A stretch of DNA of 64,000 nucleotides from Opisthocomus hoazin (taxonomy: Eukaryota > Chordata > Aves > Opisthocomiformes > Opisthocomidae). A program made the position numbers and the translations under genes. The first letter of the stretch is position 1, and each line of letters starts with the position of its first letter. Shown one piece after another: positions 40,801 through 53,300 of the stretch. Location of the stretch: NCBI RefSeq assembly GCF_030867145.1, contig NC_134414.1, forward strand, positions 79,288,504 to 79,352,503, written 5' to 3'. The notes beneath the pieces are model-generated. The model was not told where the DNA came from. It saw nothing but the letters and a program-made list of their open reading frames with translations, and did no database searches.

Positions 40801-42074
40801 GGCTGCTCTAATAAAAAGACAGTAAATGTGATTTCTTATTTATAATTTAAAATACAAACCCACAGAGCAAGCTAACTCTGGGTTAGTTACAGGAATCCTG
40901 ATGCACATCTGATTTAGTTCATGAGTTTCAACATTCATCTACATGTCAAATCTCACGCAATGTAACAATTCATCAGCGGTAGAGAAGATGACCAAGACAC
41001 ATTATGTGTGAAGAATAGGAAGCTAGGTGTTAACAGCAGTACAAGAAGCCTTGCTCCAAGAACATAGCAGTGTGAGTCTCTAAGCAGGCTGTGTTCTAGT
41101 CATGTACCAGCTCCAACCTGAAATGAGACCATGAGACCTGGGTGCACAACAGCCTTTCCCTTCCTTCTCTCTCTTCAGATATTCTCTCCCTCCCCACCTC
41201 CCCTCCCCCTGTTTCTATAGGAAGGAAATGCAAATGGGAATGCCAGACTGCAAATGCAGCACATTCCAACCCATTTCTCAAACTGGAAGATTCAGGGACA
41301 AGGACTCAAGGCTGACGGACCGTGTTACCTCACGTCTGCACCATGCACCTTCAAGACACTTCAAATACAGTCAAGTTTTTCTCTAGAACTCAAAAAAACA
41401 ACAATTTTGTTCTTCTTCCTAGTTTTGCAGCTGGCCTATGGTTTCAAAATACAGGCCAGGCAAATACGAAGATTTCTACGAACCCAAATTAATATTTATG
41501 TTTGTTATAAGCAGTCACAAGCCAAAATTCACAATAGGAACACAGCTTTTTCTATCTGCATGGATCCTGGTGATGGGTTCTGGTAACACGAGTATCACAG
41601 AGCAGCGGAGAAGATAAAACAAAAAGAAAGTAGTCATTAACAGTGCTGGAAATTAAAGAAAGCCTACGCATGTTTAAAAGTTGGTGACACTGGCCAGAGG
41701 TTAGCTAAGAAGATGAATATATTATATTACTAAAAATGTGACATCATTTCTTCAAAATACTTTAGAAAACTGTCTGCTACGAGAAGCCATGTTATGTCCT
41801 TGCCTTTGCCACTCTCAGGAAAAAAGGACTACTATTTTCATGCTGGACTGCATGAAAGCTGTCCCTTCGTGTTTCCAGAATGCTTCAGCATAGCTCTCAA
41901 CACAGAAGATCAAATGAGAAGAGTTACATGTGATGCTGAATCAAAATTCCCATTTCAACACAAACAGATATTTGCAGTTTCTTTCTTAGATTGGGACCAT
42001 TTTGAATACTAATATTCTATATCATTGCATAACACAACAGTTGTGCAAAGTTGGAAATACTGGACTACAGTCTC
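34832..42074. other. OCA2 intron, nothing recognised
   Basis: Mostly AT-rich. A GC-richer patch at about 36300-36510 has frames of under 85 codons and no motif. T-rich low-complexity runs are at 37207-37217 and 37661-37682, and an A run at 40379-40390. No exon or RNA gene is evident. Confidence 0.35.
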
Positions 42075-42788
42075 ACATTGGTTGAAAAGGTGGAAAGCAG
42101 GGCCACTACCCTGCAGGACTTGGACAAGCTGGAGGAATGGGAAGACCAGAACCTTATAAAATCCAATAAGGACAAATGCCAAGTCTTGTCCATGGGGACA
42201 GAAAGCCCCTGCCACAACACCATCCAGGGACAGAGTGATAAGGGAGCAGCTCTGTGAGAAAGGCCCTGGAGTGGTGATCTGCACATGAGCCTGCAGGAAC
42301 CCCAGCAGCAAAGGCAGCAAACAGTATCCCTTCTGCATAGCGGTGATTAGACCCTATGTAGATATTGCATTCAGGTTTGGGTTCTCCAACACAGGAAAAA
42401 CACAGAGAAACTGGAGTTCACAGAGGGTCCCCAAGGCAGTGAGGACTGGAGTATTTGCCCCATGAGGAGAGGCTGGGGGAGCTGGGCTGGGTCAGCCTGG
42501 AGAAGAGACAGCATCAGGGGCACTAGCAGTGCCCCCAGCACCAACAAGGGGTGACTGAGAACCTGGACCCATGGTCCTCACTTCGGCACATGGCAGGACA
42601 GTGAGACAAAACTGGCACAAGTTGAAACTAGAGGAGAACCATTTTCCCCACGGAGACAGTCAGACAGTGGAGCAGGTTGCCCCAAAAGGCTGTGCCATTT
42701 CTATGGAGCCTATAAGCTGACTCTGCTTTGAGCCCAAGGCTGGACAAGAAACCTCCTGAGGTCCCTTCCAACTCGAATTTTTCTATGA
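42075..42788 (+). mobile_element. Old, degenerate CR1 LINE fragment
   Basis: Colinear with the CR1 region from just before the NKGKC-type segment (here AATAAGGACAAATGCCAAGT near 42165) through a GAGAGGCTGGGGGAGCTGGG block (42468-42487) to the 3' end GAGGTCCCTTCCAACTCGAA with a decayed tail at about 42788. The frame is broken throughout. It differs from both the young copies and the 16.6-17.6 kb copy, suggesting a third subfamily. Antisense to OCA2. Confidence 0.85.
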
Positions 42789-45438
42789 ACCTCTGGTTAC
42801 ATACTACTTCCAAGAGCTTACCCTGAAATATTAAATGTGTATATGTCTAGAGGATCGGTGCTTCATATGAAGCCCTGTGAAACACTGGATCATTGCAATC
42901 ATATTTTAAATGTCCTTTTTCAAAAACTTGGAAGACACCCACATTTTATAGACTTTAAAAGATAAAACCACAAAAAATAATTTAATAATACCTGAATCAC
43001 ATAACCTTATTTTAAGCTGAGTAAGATGATAACTATTTAAACCTTATCTACCTTTACTGGAAATTAATTTGTTAATACAAAAGACTTCATGGCAAAAAGA
43101 GAAGAAAGAAATCAATTCTTTTATGTCCACAGGCCAAACAATTCAAGGATATTTGCTATAATTAGAAGACACAGGAGAATGTTAAGTTCCTTGAAAAACT
43201 TCACAGGATACATATTAATCCTACTTAAAGTTGGAAAATGAAATATCCTCATATTTAAAATCTCAAAATACTGTTTCGTCCCCCTTTTCCGAAAAACAAA
43301 TGAGCTAAAACAATTTTAGTTTACATTTGCACTTATAGTGTTTCTTGATCTTAAATAAAATCAAAAGAAACATTCAAAAACCCATCCATAACTCAGGAAT
43401 TGTTCTTAAAATGGTTTGAACCACATTATTGCAGCAGTACTTACTTTGATAGGGTTTGATGCAAGCTATGCAACTATCTAAAACAAGCAGCATTCACTTT
43501 GTTCAGCTGCCACATATGTCAAGGTAACATTTGTTGGTTTGAGAGCAGTTGTTAGATCAACACTGGAAATTTAAACTCTTGCAATAATTGTTCTTGCATA
43601 GCTGAAATAAAACTGACATTCTTCTTAACAAACCCAGTCTAGAACCTTATATTTAAAGTTGAATACGTGTTGAACTACCTTTCTACTTTGTTGAGTGATC
43701 AGCTGAAAATTAAGATTGTCTATAGCTTTGCCCTTCCTAGCACAGTAGTGAACAGGATGTCAAAATCTAAATTACATTTGTTAAACTCGGTTCCATAAGT
43801 CAGATAAGAAACGGATTTGCAAATGTAATTGAATTTTAAATTTATGATCAAAATGAGCTGTTAAAAAAACCCTTCTAATATTTTCCTTACACACGTTAAG
43901 AAATCAAGATAAAAATGAAGACAACTTAATGTAGTAAATGTAAAAGTTCTGGACATTTTGTGAAGTAGGAGTTGTGCAAAGTTAAAACTCATCCAGACTG
44001 GAAGTGTATGTTAACATGTTTGTTGCAAGGGCTTTGCTAAAATGTTGCATTTGCACTTATTTGAACAGAAGAAATCTGTTATCGTGTCAAATATAAACAT
44101 TTAACCCATGACCAGCTACTCTTCTTGACTGATCAGAAGAGTAGTGGAAAATGAGATTAAGCTAACTTGTGTATCATAATCATTAAACCTTTACTCAACA
44201 GTTCATTGAACCTTCCTTAGCTACTTTGAACATCCCAAAATTCTCTCCTGTGGAGCTGCACAGGTGATCAAAAAGATCACCAGCGATTGATGTTCAGGTG
44301 TTTGGATACCACATTACTCAGCTGAAGTCTCCATCACCAAAATTCACACCCAAAATAGTAGGGATGGTTTTATTCTGATCAGAATCAGCCTTAAAACAGC
44401 AGCAGTGTTTGACACAGAGTGGAGCTAATAGCAGGAAAATAGGGGGAAATGACACTAAATTGACAGGAACAAACAGGACTGCAGCTGTCTAACACATAAT
44501 CAAGTAGAGATATTTATATGGCTTTACAGAGCCCAATGTTTTTTTTTAAACTGTTATTTCCAAGAAGTTGTTTAAATAGGATACACAGGGTAGCAAAGAA
44601 CATCACATTTGTCCTCCCACATGCATGAATGACAGTTCTCACAGGAAGCACTGTTTCACAGTCTTTACGGGTGAGTGCTCTCAAGCAGGGATAAATGGGA
44701 TATCCTACTGTAAATAGTTTTGCTGTGAATATCTCCCAAGACAAATCCTATGATGAAACAAATTCTTTCCTAAACTATTATCAGAAACCAATATCTTTTG
44801 ACACTTCCAAATTACTGTTAGTCCCAGCGAAGACAAAAAATATTAATTCAGCTCTTCAGATGAAATATAAAGGGAGAGCAACGACCAAAAAATGCAAAAC
44901 CTGAAAATATGCACAATGCTTTCAGGATCTTGCCCAGCTAACCCTACCACTGTAATCTAAACTAGGTCCTTAGGCTCATACCCAGTTCCTCTGGGCAGAC
45001 TGATGTCCTCATGTATCAAATCATCTCTCCCATATTCTTATCCCATTACACAGAGTTAGCCAATCCATTCTTCTCTTACCTATTTATCCTGCACTATGAT
45101 ATATTCACTGTCAGCCAAAATATGCTTGCAAAAAAATTAGAGTATTTCCCAAAATACCCACTTCCTTTTTGTGTCAAACAGGTCCAGGACTTATCTGTGA
45201 TGCTTTTTTTATCACATCATGCACCACAGACACACAGGGGTGATTGGTACTGAATTACAATAAGATGAAGGAACATGACTTATTTTATGCTTGAAATACT
45301 GTGTAACTTTAAAAGGTTATAAATGCCTCTCTTAAAGAGAAAATTAAAATCAAGCTCGCGCTTCTAATAGCAAGTAGAAAAAGATAACTAAAGCCCCTAT
45401 AGCACTGAGAACTTCTTATGTTATGAAACTGGAATCAA

Positions 45439-45452
45439 TTTTTTTTTTTTTT
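45439..45452. repeat. Poly-T tract (T14)
   Basis: Homopolymer with no clear retroelement attached on either side. Confidence 0.8.
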
Positions 45453-48400
45453 GGTAACAAAAGAATTTCTGTGGGTCATTTTCATATTCTGTAGGGTGGG
45501 CTGACCTAGTGGAATGCCGTATTGCAACAAACTCAGAAATATATTAGCAAAAATTAAAAAACTAACATGAAATGAAACATCTAGCTTAGAAGAGACATCC
45601 AAAATGCTATTTCTTTTATCTTCTTCCTCGAGAATATCAAAGCTTTCTTGATTAGTCTATATTCTTAATTGATATAAAATCACTAAGTTAACCTCTGGAA
45701 ATCATTCAGGCAACAAGACTATACTGTCCTTATCTGACCATTTGCCAAGAGAAATAATGCTGTCCTACATTTGGGTTTTTCCTTTATGTTAAGCTCTTAT
45801 TTGTGATTTAATGTTTCTCTGATAGCTAGACTTAAAGCGTATTGTCTTTCCCTGCCTTCTGGTTCCTCATATATGCTGTCTCTGAGCAATTACCTTCATA
45901 TTGATGTTTTCTACAGGGTCAAGACTACCAAAACAAATTGCTCTTCTCTCCAGAGGCATAATGCTCTGATGTTTACCCTTGACCATGTACAGCAATTATC
46001 TACTCTCCATATCCTGTTCCAAACCCCATTGACTCACAACTATTTCTATTTTTACAACTTAAATATTTATCTTTTTGTCCATCCTCCAATTCAGTTATTA
46101 GATCACATAGCACACCAGTTCCCTTTTATCTCTGCCCACTGACGATATGTTAATTAGTAACATAATGTGGGAAAAGTACAAGAACTTGGCAAGGGGGAGG
46201 GGGGAGACATAGATATGGTTGCACTCAAGGAAGTAACATGAAACCTGAAAGACATGTGGATTTAATAGTGAATAATAAATTCACAGGAATTTTAAATGGA
46301 CTAGATTAACAACAAAAAGGCAAATAGCTCCATATTTTGTATTTAATCTTATCTTTGTAAAATCGAAAAAAATAAGAGGAATGTGGCTGGAATATTGTGT
46401 TCAGCTCTGCCTTCTGAATTATCAGAAGCATAATGAAAATGTAGGGTACATGTAAGATTTTTAAAGGATAAAAGATTAAAACACATAAATACAGTTTGAT
46501 GAGTTTCCAAGGTGGAAAAGGAATCTAATGTGGCTGGACTGGCTCCAAAAATGCAAAAGCATCTTTAAGCAAATTGCTACTTCTGAACTTGATCTTCCTA
46601 GGACTTTCAGTTTTCTTTTTGTCTTAACATTGCTTTCTTTCCTTTGAATTTGAGGTAGTCCAAATGAATCATCCAGTGGCAGTTATTCATTATTTGCCTT
46701 CAGATTTCTGGGGCTGGTTAAAAGCTGAGTTCCAGAATGGCTGAACTTAACATGCATTACTGGGGATCACGAACACCCTGGAGAGCACCACTAGTGACTG
46801 GTCTCCAGTTGGGCTTTGTGCTGCTGATCACAGTGCTGAGATAGTCTGCCTCCTCCATGTCCTTTGTCAGCAGGTCATTTCCCCATTCAGTGGCAGGCTC
46901 ACAGGTCCCCTAATCTCCCTTTTGCGGCTGACATTCTAGTAGAAGCCCCTTTTTGTTGCCCTACCATCATGTCTAACAGATTCAAAGGTAAAAATATTTT
47001 CATGGTGATAAAATAAGTTTGTTACAGTATTTGTATATTCTAAGGGCTGAGAAACTTTTTATTTTGGTGGAACATAATGAAGTATCAAGAAAATCTCATA
47101 AGAGCCAAAAACATCAAGTTGAATTCATAGCAACCAAGGGATCTTATCTCACCATCAATCTTGCTCTTCCCCTTGTGAGCACTGCTCAGACAAAACTGGG
47201 TTCTACATGCATTGATGGGTAATGTGGGAGAAGGGAACAAGTCCTGAATGCACTCTAGGTGAGATACTTGGTGACTCTGGCCAGCACACTCGCAGCCAGG
47301 CATGTATGTTTGGGACCTGGTATCTCCTCAATCAGCAGTTTACTCTGGACACCAGGCTGCTTTAAGGTGCTTCAACACAGGGAGGGAGGATCTATGCCTT
47401 TCTCCCTGCTTTCTCGGTATAATCTTTCTCACCTAAATGTTGTCCTACTGGGACCTTCTTATGGGCACTACACTTCCAGCACATGGGCCTGAGTTGCTTG
47501 GATGATGAGGATGAGACACTGGGGCTGGCTGTCTTCCCCTTACATCCAGGCATGTCCAGCAGTCTAGAAGGACATGAGCACTCCCAGGTCCTTGGCGAGA
47601 CAGGACTTTTGATCCAGGGAAGGAAGCAATTAGATGTGGCTCTGAAGGGGCACCTTCCCAAGGATGCTAGATTTCTGACAGACTATAGCATTCATGGTTA
47701 TTCAGGCACAGTTCCCCCTTGCACGGGATTTCTTCTGCTGAAGGTACTCCAGGTAGAAGCACATCAGGCTGGTCAGACCACAGCATTCAAGGCAAGTTAT
47801 CACACCCGGCCACCTCTGGCTCTGGCTGGGCAGCAGAGCAGCATTGCACAACACACCAGCTGGGCTGCAACTGCTTCCCTCTTGAAAGAGAGCAGAGAAA
47901 CCTCGAACCGCACCAAGTGTCACCGCACAAAGACACACGTGGGAATGGTCATGAGCCCATTAGCCCGCTTACAGAACACAGAGACTCGTTCTTGCGTTTT
48001 CCCTTCTCTCCCTACACAGAGAGTCATTATTATGCCCCTCATCACTAGGCACCCACAGCCTCCAGAGCCTCTCCACCCCTGTTGTGTTTAGGTGTACTCA
48101 ACAGGCATGCTTAGCAACGCTGCCAAGAGTTCCTCCTCAGATCACCATGTCAAAACATGGTTTGCAAAAAAGCTGCTGCTAGCAAACCCCCTCCTTACAC
48201 CTAGTTGCATAATTTTGGCTTAACATGCAGGTAGGGAGGAAGCATATGGGAAGTAGTGTACTGTGCGCTATGACCCCAGACACCAGCCAGGACAGGCATG
48301 TCATGTGTTTCCTGCACAGAAACACTCGAGAACTGCAAAACAATACCAGCCCAGATTACACTGAAAGCATCTGAGCAAAAGTCAGGCAGCAGAGTGCCAT

Positions 48401-49798
48401 CATCTTCCCACACACAGTTTCCATGATTTATTCCCTGGTGTTTCACAGGGGTTTGCAAGATGAGAGAGTAAGAATCTGTGTCTATACCGGTAGAAACACC
48501 ACAGAGGACCCTACATGCAGGCGTGAAACCTTATGAGTGATCCTGGGCAAACAGGGAAAAACACTTCATGCTTTGACACAACCTTTGTAAATAAAGTAAG
48601 CAAGAACAAAAGCCTCAAGGGATACATACAATACCTCTTAATGCCAGGTGAAACCTCAGAAAACATTTAGTTGGGGTACATTCGACTGAAACATATTTTC
48701 CTAAGACAAATTATAAAGGAGCTCATGATCTGTCTGCTTGGTGATTGAGAAGCCAACAAAAGTGAGCTTTTATGTTCTTTCTGCTAACTAATATTCATTG
48801 CTATCTTCCTGTGACCGCTCTGGATTCATTTCTCACATCTTTGCTCACATTGACTACAGCCTTCCCCAATAATCATTCCCACTGAAAGCATACATATAGA
48901 AGGTAATTTTAGAACAGCTGTGTATCATCTTCAATATTCCCAAAGAATACATTCCAGTGAACAATGCTGAAGAGACTAGTCAGGCTTTACATCCCTGTTT
49001 CTGCTTAGATAGTTGGCATCATGGAAGCTTTAAGAATATTTCATTATAAAGTCTACATAGAAGACACATTGTTAATGCTAAATACAAGTTAAATCCCCAA
49101 ACGACAAACCAAGTATCTGAGAAACATGAACAGAACAATACCCAAGCCCAATATTGCTGTATCACCATCATTTTGTACAAGGGCTTGACTTCCAAGAAGT
49201 CTGTTAAGACTGTACTGCAGTCTCAAAGGTCCTGACAAACGAGAGTTTGATTTGATAGGCATTCTATCTTTCTAAAACATCTCATCAAAAGACTACGGGT
49301 GAAGAGATAAACTGTGCTGTGAGCAGCACATGTTCACAGCAAGAATTTTAGCAAGAACAGTTCAGACCATCTTTCTTTTTAGGGTTATCTTCGACTCTGC
49401 TCCAGACACTCCTGTATGATTAATCATGTTAATTACACAGGTTTGAAAGCTTTGAGGTAAAATACAAAGGAAAGAGGATAGAGCTGAGAAACTAAAAGAA
49501 ACAACGTAAAGAAAAAAAAAGATAAATAATTTTGGTGTAAACTTAACAGCATCCTTTTCCCTAGTATGCAGAAAAACAAGCAAGGATTTCTATTTTATTT
49601 AAAATCAACTACACTTGAAACTTTAACTTCGTGTCTAGTCCTCTGTTTGCCAGTTTGCCTTCACATCTTTCAACCACAGCCTCAAAAACTGGAGGTGTTT
49701 GGAAAGATGTTAAAATGTTGTATGCATTAAGTACTCCTTATCCCTTAAAAATCTGCTGATGAACGACCTGCAGAGGAAGTTCCATTATTAAACAACAA

Positions 49799-49822
49799 TT
49801 ATTAATTATTAATTATTAGTTA
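49799..49822. repeat. Short AT-rich tandem array (7-bp period)
   Basis: About three units of ATTAATT. Too short to be more than a microsatellite-like patch. Confidence 0.6.
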
Positions 49823-50253
49823 AACCATTATTAAAGAACAACATGAGCTATTAGTAGCTGCTCATTGCACTTTCACTGCTAAGCAGCTTATCAAAAGAAG
49901 TAATTGGTTTTTATAAATAGGATTACTCAGGGGATCATGAAGTAAAGTTCTATTCCATCTAAACTGGGACATCCCACTTTCTCCTGGTGATGGAACAGCT
50001 GTGAAAAAGTTAAGATGAGAAATTACATTTAAACTGTATTTAACAACAAAGCAAAAATTTAATAGCACTACAGAGGTGAAGAGAAGACTGAGGGTGATCA
50101 AAGCAGGAATTTCTGAGGCTTTGTTTTGCCAAAAATAAATTAGCGACAAAGGTCTATTTTATAGACAATTTCTCCAAATTTCCTCCCTGGGGGATCCACT
50201 GTTTGCCTAAAGAAAAAAAAGACAGATTTAAGGTGAGAAGTTTAAAATTGTAC

Positions 50254-50347
50254 CTGAAAAACTCCATGAAAGAGAAGCCATAACCATGCTGTTCAGCAAT
50301 TCCTGCACAAACAACGTTCGCAGATGCTCCAATCAATGTTCCATTAC
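50254..50347 (-). CDS. OCA2: OCA2 penultimate coding exon
   Basis: This 94-nt exon lies between an acceptor (CAG at 50348-50350) and a GT donor (50252-50253). It encodes 30 whole codons, running from [20 protein letters not shown] to [10 protein letters not shown]. It starts with GT, the last two bases of a split Gly codon, and ends with AG, the first two bases of a split Arg codon. The Gly-Asn-Gly-Thr and Gly-Ala-Ser-Ala-Asn segment is one of the most conserved parts of the P protein and of related ArsB/NhaD-type transporters, and is probably part of the transport core. Phase and sequence join it directly to 12527-12614, so no coding exon is missing between them. The preceding exon, expected to encode the segment leading into the Gly-Gly-Asn-Gly motif, was not found by eye up to 64000 and probably lies outside the window. 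Confidence 0.97.
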
Positions 50348-53300
50348 CTGAAGTTCAGAAAACAAATACCAGTTTATAGTTGTGCTCTGTTTCTTACCCT
50401 TCCCCTATTTATTCTGTGCTGAAGTCCTAAGATGTGCTAGTTAGAAAAGTCAATTTCTGTTGTATAGGCTTGAAAGGAAACATGCAGACATTATCTCCAC
50501 ATCCTACAAATAGCTTCACACTTCGAAAGATTAGCCTGGTATCACTCTCTGATTCTACATAAGCTAGAAAAATAGGGAAGGAACACAACACAAATCTAGC
50601 AGTTTCAGAATGACCCCAGAGACTTGCAGTCAGATCAGCTTGCTGATTTTTGGTTTTACATACAAGAAGGTGCCATCAGTTGAGCTGAAAACAAATGATG
50701 AGACAGTTTGAGGATGCTAAGAGAAATGGATGTCTTTTTTCCTTATGCAAACTTGACACTGATGAATTAGTGTCTTTTTTATAGGGAGGTTAACAAATTG
50801 CTAAGATACATATTTTTAATAGAAATTTAAAACACAGTAAGTGGGACAATGGAGGGAAATGAATCTGTTTCACATCGGTCTGCTAAGGCAAAAGGATCGC
50901 CACAGATACAAAGTTTGCTTACCAAACCAAAATGGTTCTTTAATACATAAAAGAATGTAACTTTATTCAGTGAATGTCATCAAATTACATTTTACAGGTC
51001 CTGTTAGGAAACCAACACACTGAAAGACCATAATATGCCATGTTTACAACGCACATATATGCTCTTGGATGAGCCACATACTTCTCTTCTCCGAAGCTTT
51101 TTCCAGTAACTAATTTATCCCTGTGTTTTCTCTAAACTTTCAACAATCTGGCAATGCAGAGCAGTCAGGTATTCAGAGCTGAGAAAGACTGACCCATTTT
51201 CTATAGATTTCCCATGAGTCATACCTCAGGCTTCATAAATGCTGTGTACTTGACTTCCACGAAGCAGATGTCTTCAGCAAATGTTTCTGATCTAAGACAC
51301 GACTCGGGAAGTGACAGTGACTCCTACATTCTATTCCTTGACTGAAATTTTGAACAAAAGAAGCAACCACCTAGGAGAAAATTTTTTTATACTATGGCAA
51401 GTCTCTCTTTTGCAATACATCACCGCATTAACAATCCATTACTTTAAGCACATCTTCCTTTTGTCCCTTTGGCATATAGTTACTCTTCTCATTCTGGCCC
51501 TGTTAAACATTACTGCTCAGTGGACACTGTTCTGGTTCAACTTTGAGAAACATATCAGAAGATAATTAATGCTCCAGTTAATTGTTTTGACTTAGTAAAT
51601 ATTTCAGGTCACCCAGAGATCAGTTTACCAAAGAAAAAGTCAGAATATAGGCAGGATTATTCCCCTAAGTATTCACACATGGTACGCATATGGCCTTCTG
51701 CACCTGAAAGTGCACACAAAATAAGCAGACTTCTAAAAATATTCTTAAAAAAATAATAGAACACTCTTAAATTCAAATAAAAAGACGTGATAGAGTTCAG
51801 AAGTAAGGAAAAGGAGAGAAAATATGTGATGTGGAAGGAACATTGGAGAAAGGAAGATCTTCCTCTCCTAGTAAGAAAAAGGGTAGAAGAAAGAGCTTGA
51901 TTGTGATAATTTTAGTCCCAGTTTAGATTCAAAGCCATACCAGTGTCCGTGGATACTGAGATACAGGACTGGTCATTCTTAGGACAGAGCAACAACTTTG
52001 AGAAACAACTAAACCCCAAAAAGTCAGTCAGGACTTTTTTTTGTTTCTTAAAGTTGACTGCATGAAAATCAAAGCTTTCCATGAAAAAGCCCTTATGTGG
52101 CCAAGATTTTTGCAATTCAGTCCAAAGAGAAAGCATGGTTATTATTTACTTCAGGATAGTCAATGATTATCAACACAAAATAGGTAGCAAACTGAGGTTT
52201 TCATCCCAGAGCAGACATCTGAACATGGATACCTGCTGTCTCAGGTGAGTGGCCTAAACAACACCTGTTAAGAACAGGAGGCTGGTTCTGTTGTCTTGTC
52301 AGCAGCCTCAAGCAGCTCTTGAGCTGATCCCATGTTGGAAAAAGAAAGCAGCTGAAATCTTGCAGACCATGAGAGAGAAGAAAAGCATTCCCTTCACTCC
52401 CTGCATTCCCCAATAGACTTTTTATTTCGTATATTTAATTGTCCCTTTATTTTTTTTCATCCATTTTTTTTTCTGCTCTCCCAGGAGCTATGCTAGGTGA
52501 GCTGGTTTCTACTTGCTCTGTTTTTAAGGCTTTGGTGTTGCAAAGGAGTGGAAGCGGGTGCAGAGGTCCTCTCTCTCTATGAGGAGCCCTGCTCACGTTA
52601 TTGGAACTGCACATCAATAGAAGGGTATATCCCTACAGATCATAAAAGCATAGTGGAGCATTCTTGTGAGACACCATAGGCTATTTGAGACCTAGGCTTC
52701 TTACCATACACAGTGAATCACGCACCCATCCACACGTGCTTCAGATGTGGAGAGAAAAGACTACTAACCTTATTAGAGGATTAGAAGCCTTTAAAAAATA
52801 GTGTCTAGGGTAGGACTGGTCATTAGGAACTGCACAGCTCATTTTCCTTGCCCTCTCTTTGCCTCAAATAACATTTTAGTTACTTTAATGGATCTTTGAA
52901 GACAGGAAATTGAACTTGGAACATCAGCGTTCCTGGTAGGCTCTGGCATGAGAAAGCCAAGACACTAAGCGTGTGCAAAAAGAGAACAAAGGAAAATAGT
53001 TGACGTTATTAGAGGAGTCAGGCAGGAACACTTAAGGAATTTTCAATTCCAAAACTAATCACTAGTCTACAGCCTCCAAACATTTCATAAGAGGTTTCTG
53101 CTTTATGTGGAGCACAATCAAGTATCACCATCAGAATAATATTACTGTAGACATAGAATATAGCTCTGGCTTCAAATTAAAGAAACAGGACTGAAACTGC
53201 ACTCGTCCCACAGCTGTTACTAGATACAGTCGAGATTTCCAAACAGCATGCTCTTTCCTATACTGTACATGGGCTATAGTAATGCCTTCACATAATGAAG

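Larger units (their letters stand above)
12615..50253 (-). other. OCA2: Last coding intron of OCA2 (37.6 kb)
   Basis: Defined by the GT donor at 50252-50253 and the AG acceptor at 12615-12616, with an AG|G split Arg codon across the junction. The intron contains an old CR1 (16.6-17.6 kb), a solo LTR (29.2-29.5 kb), a young-looking CR1 (33.2-34.8 kb) and another old CR1 (42.1-42.8 kb). All four are on the plus strand, antisense to OCA2. The remainder is AT-rich sequence without recognisable exons. Confidence 0.93.
42789..50253. other. OCA2 intron between old CR1 and penultimate exon
   Basis: AT-rich except for a GC-richer block at about 46730-48120. That block includes a 202-codon plus-strand frame (47483-48091) without any recognised domain, and a segment at about 46765-46930 that looks like a repeat I could not name. 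T14 lies at 45439-45452. A short 7-bp-period AT array lies at 49799-49822. Confidence 0.35.
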
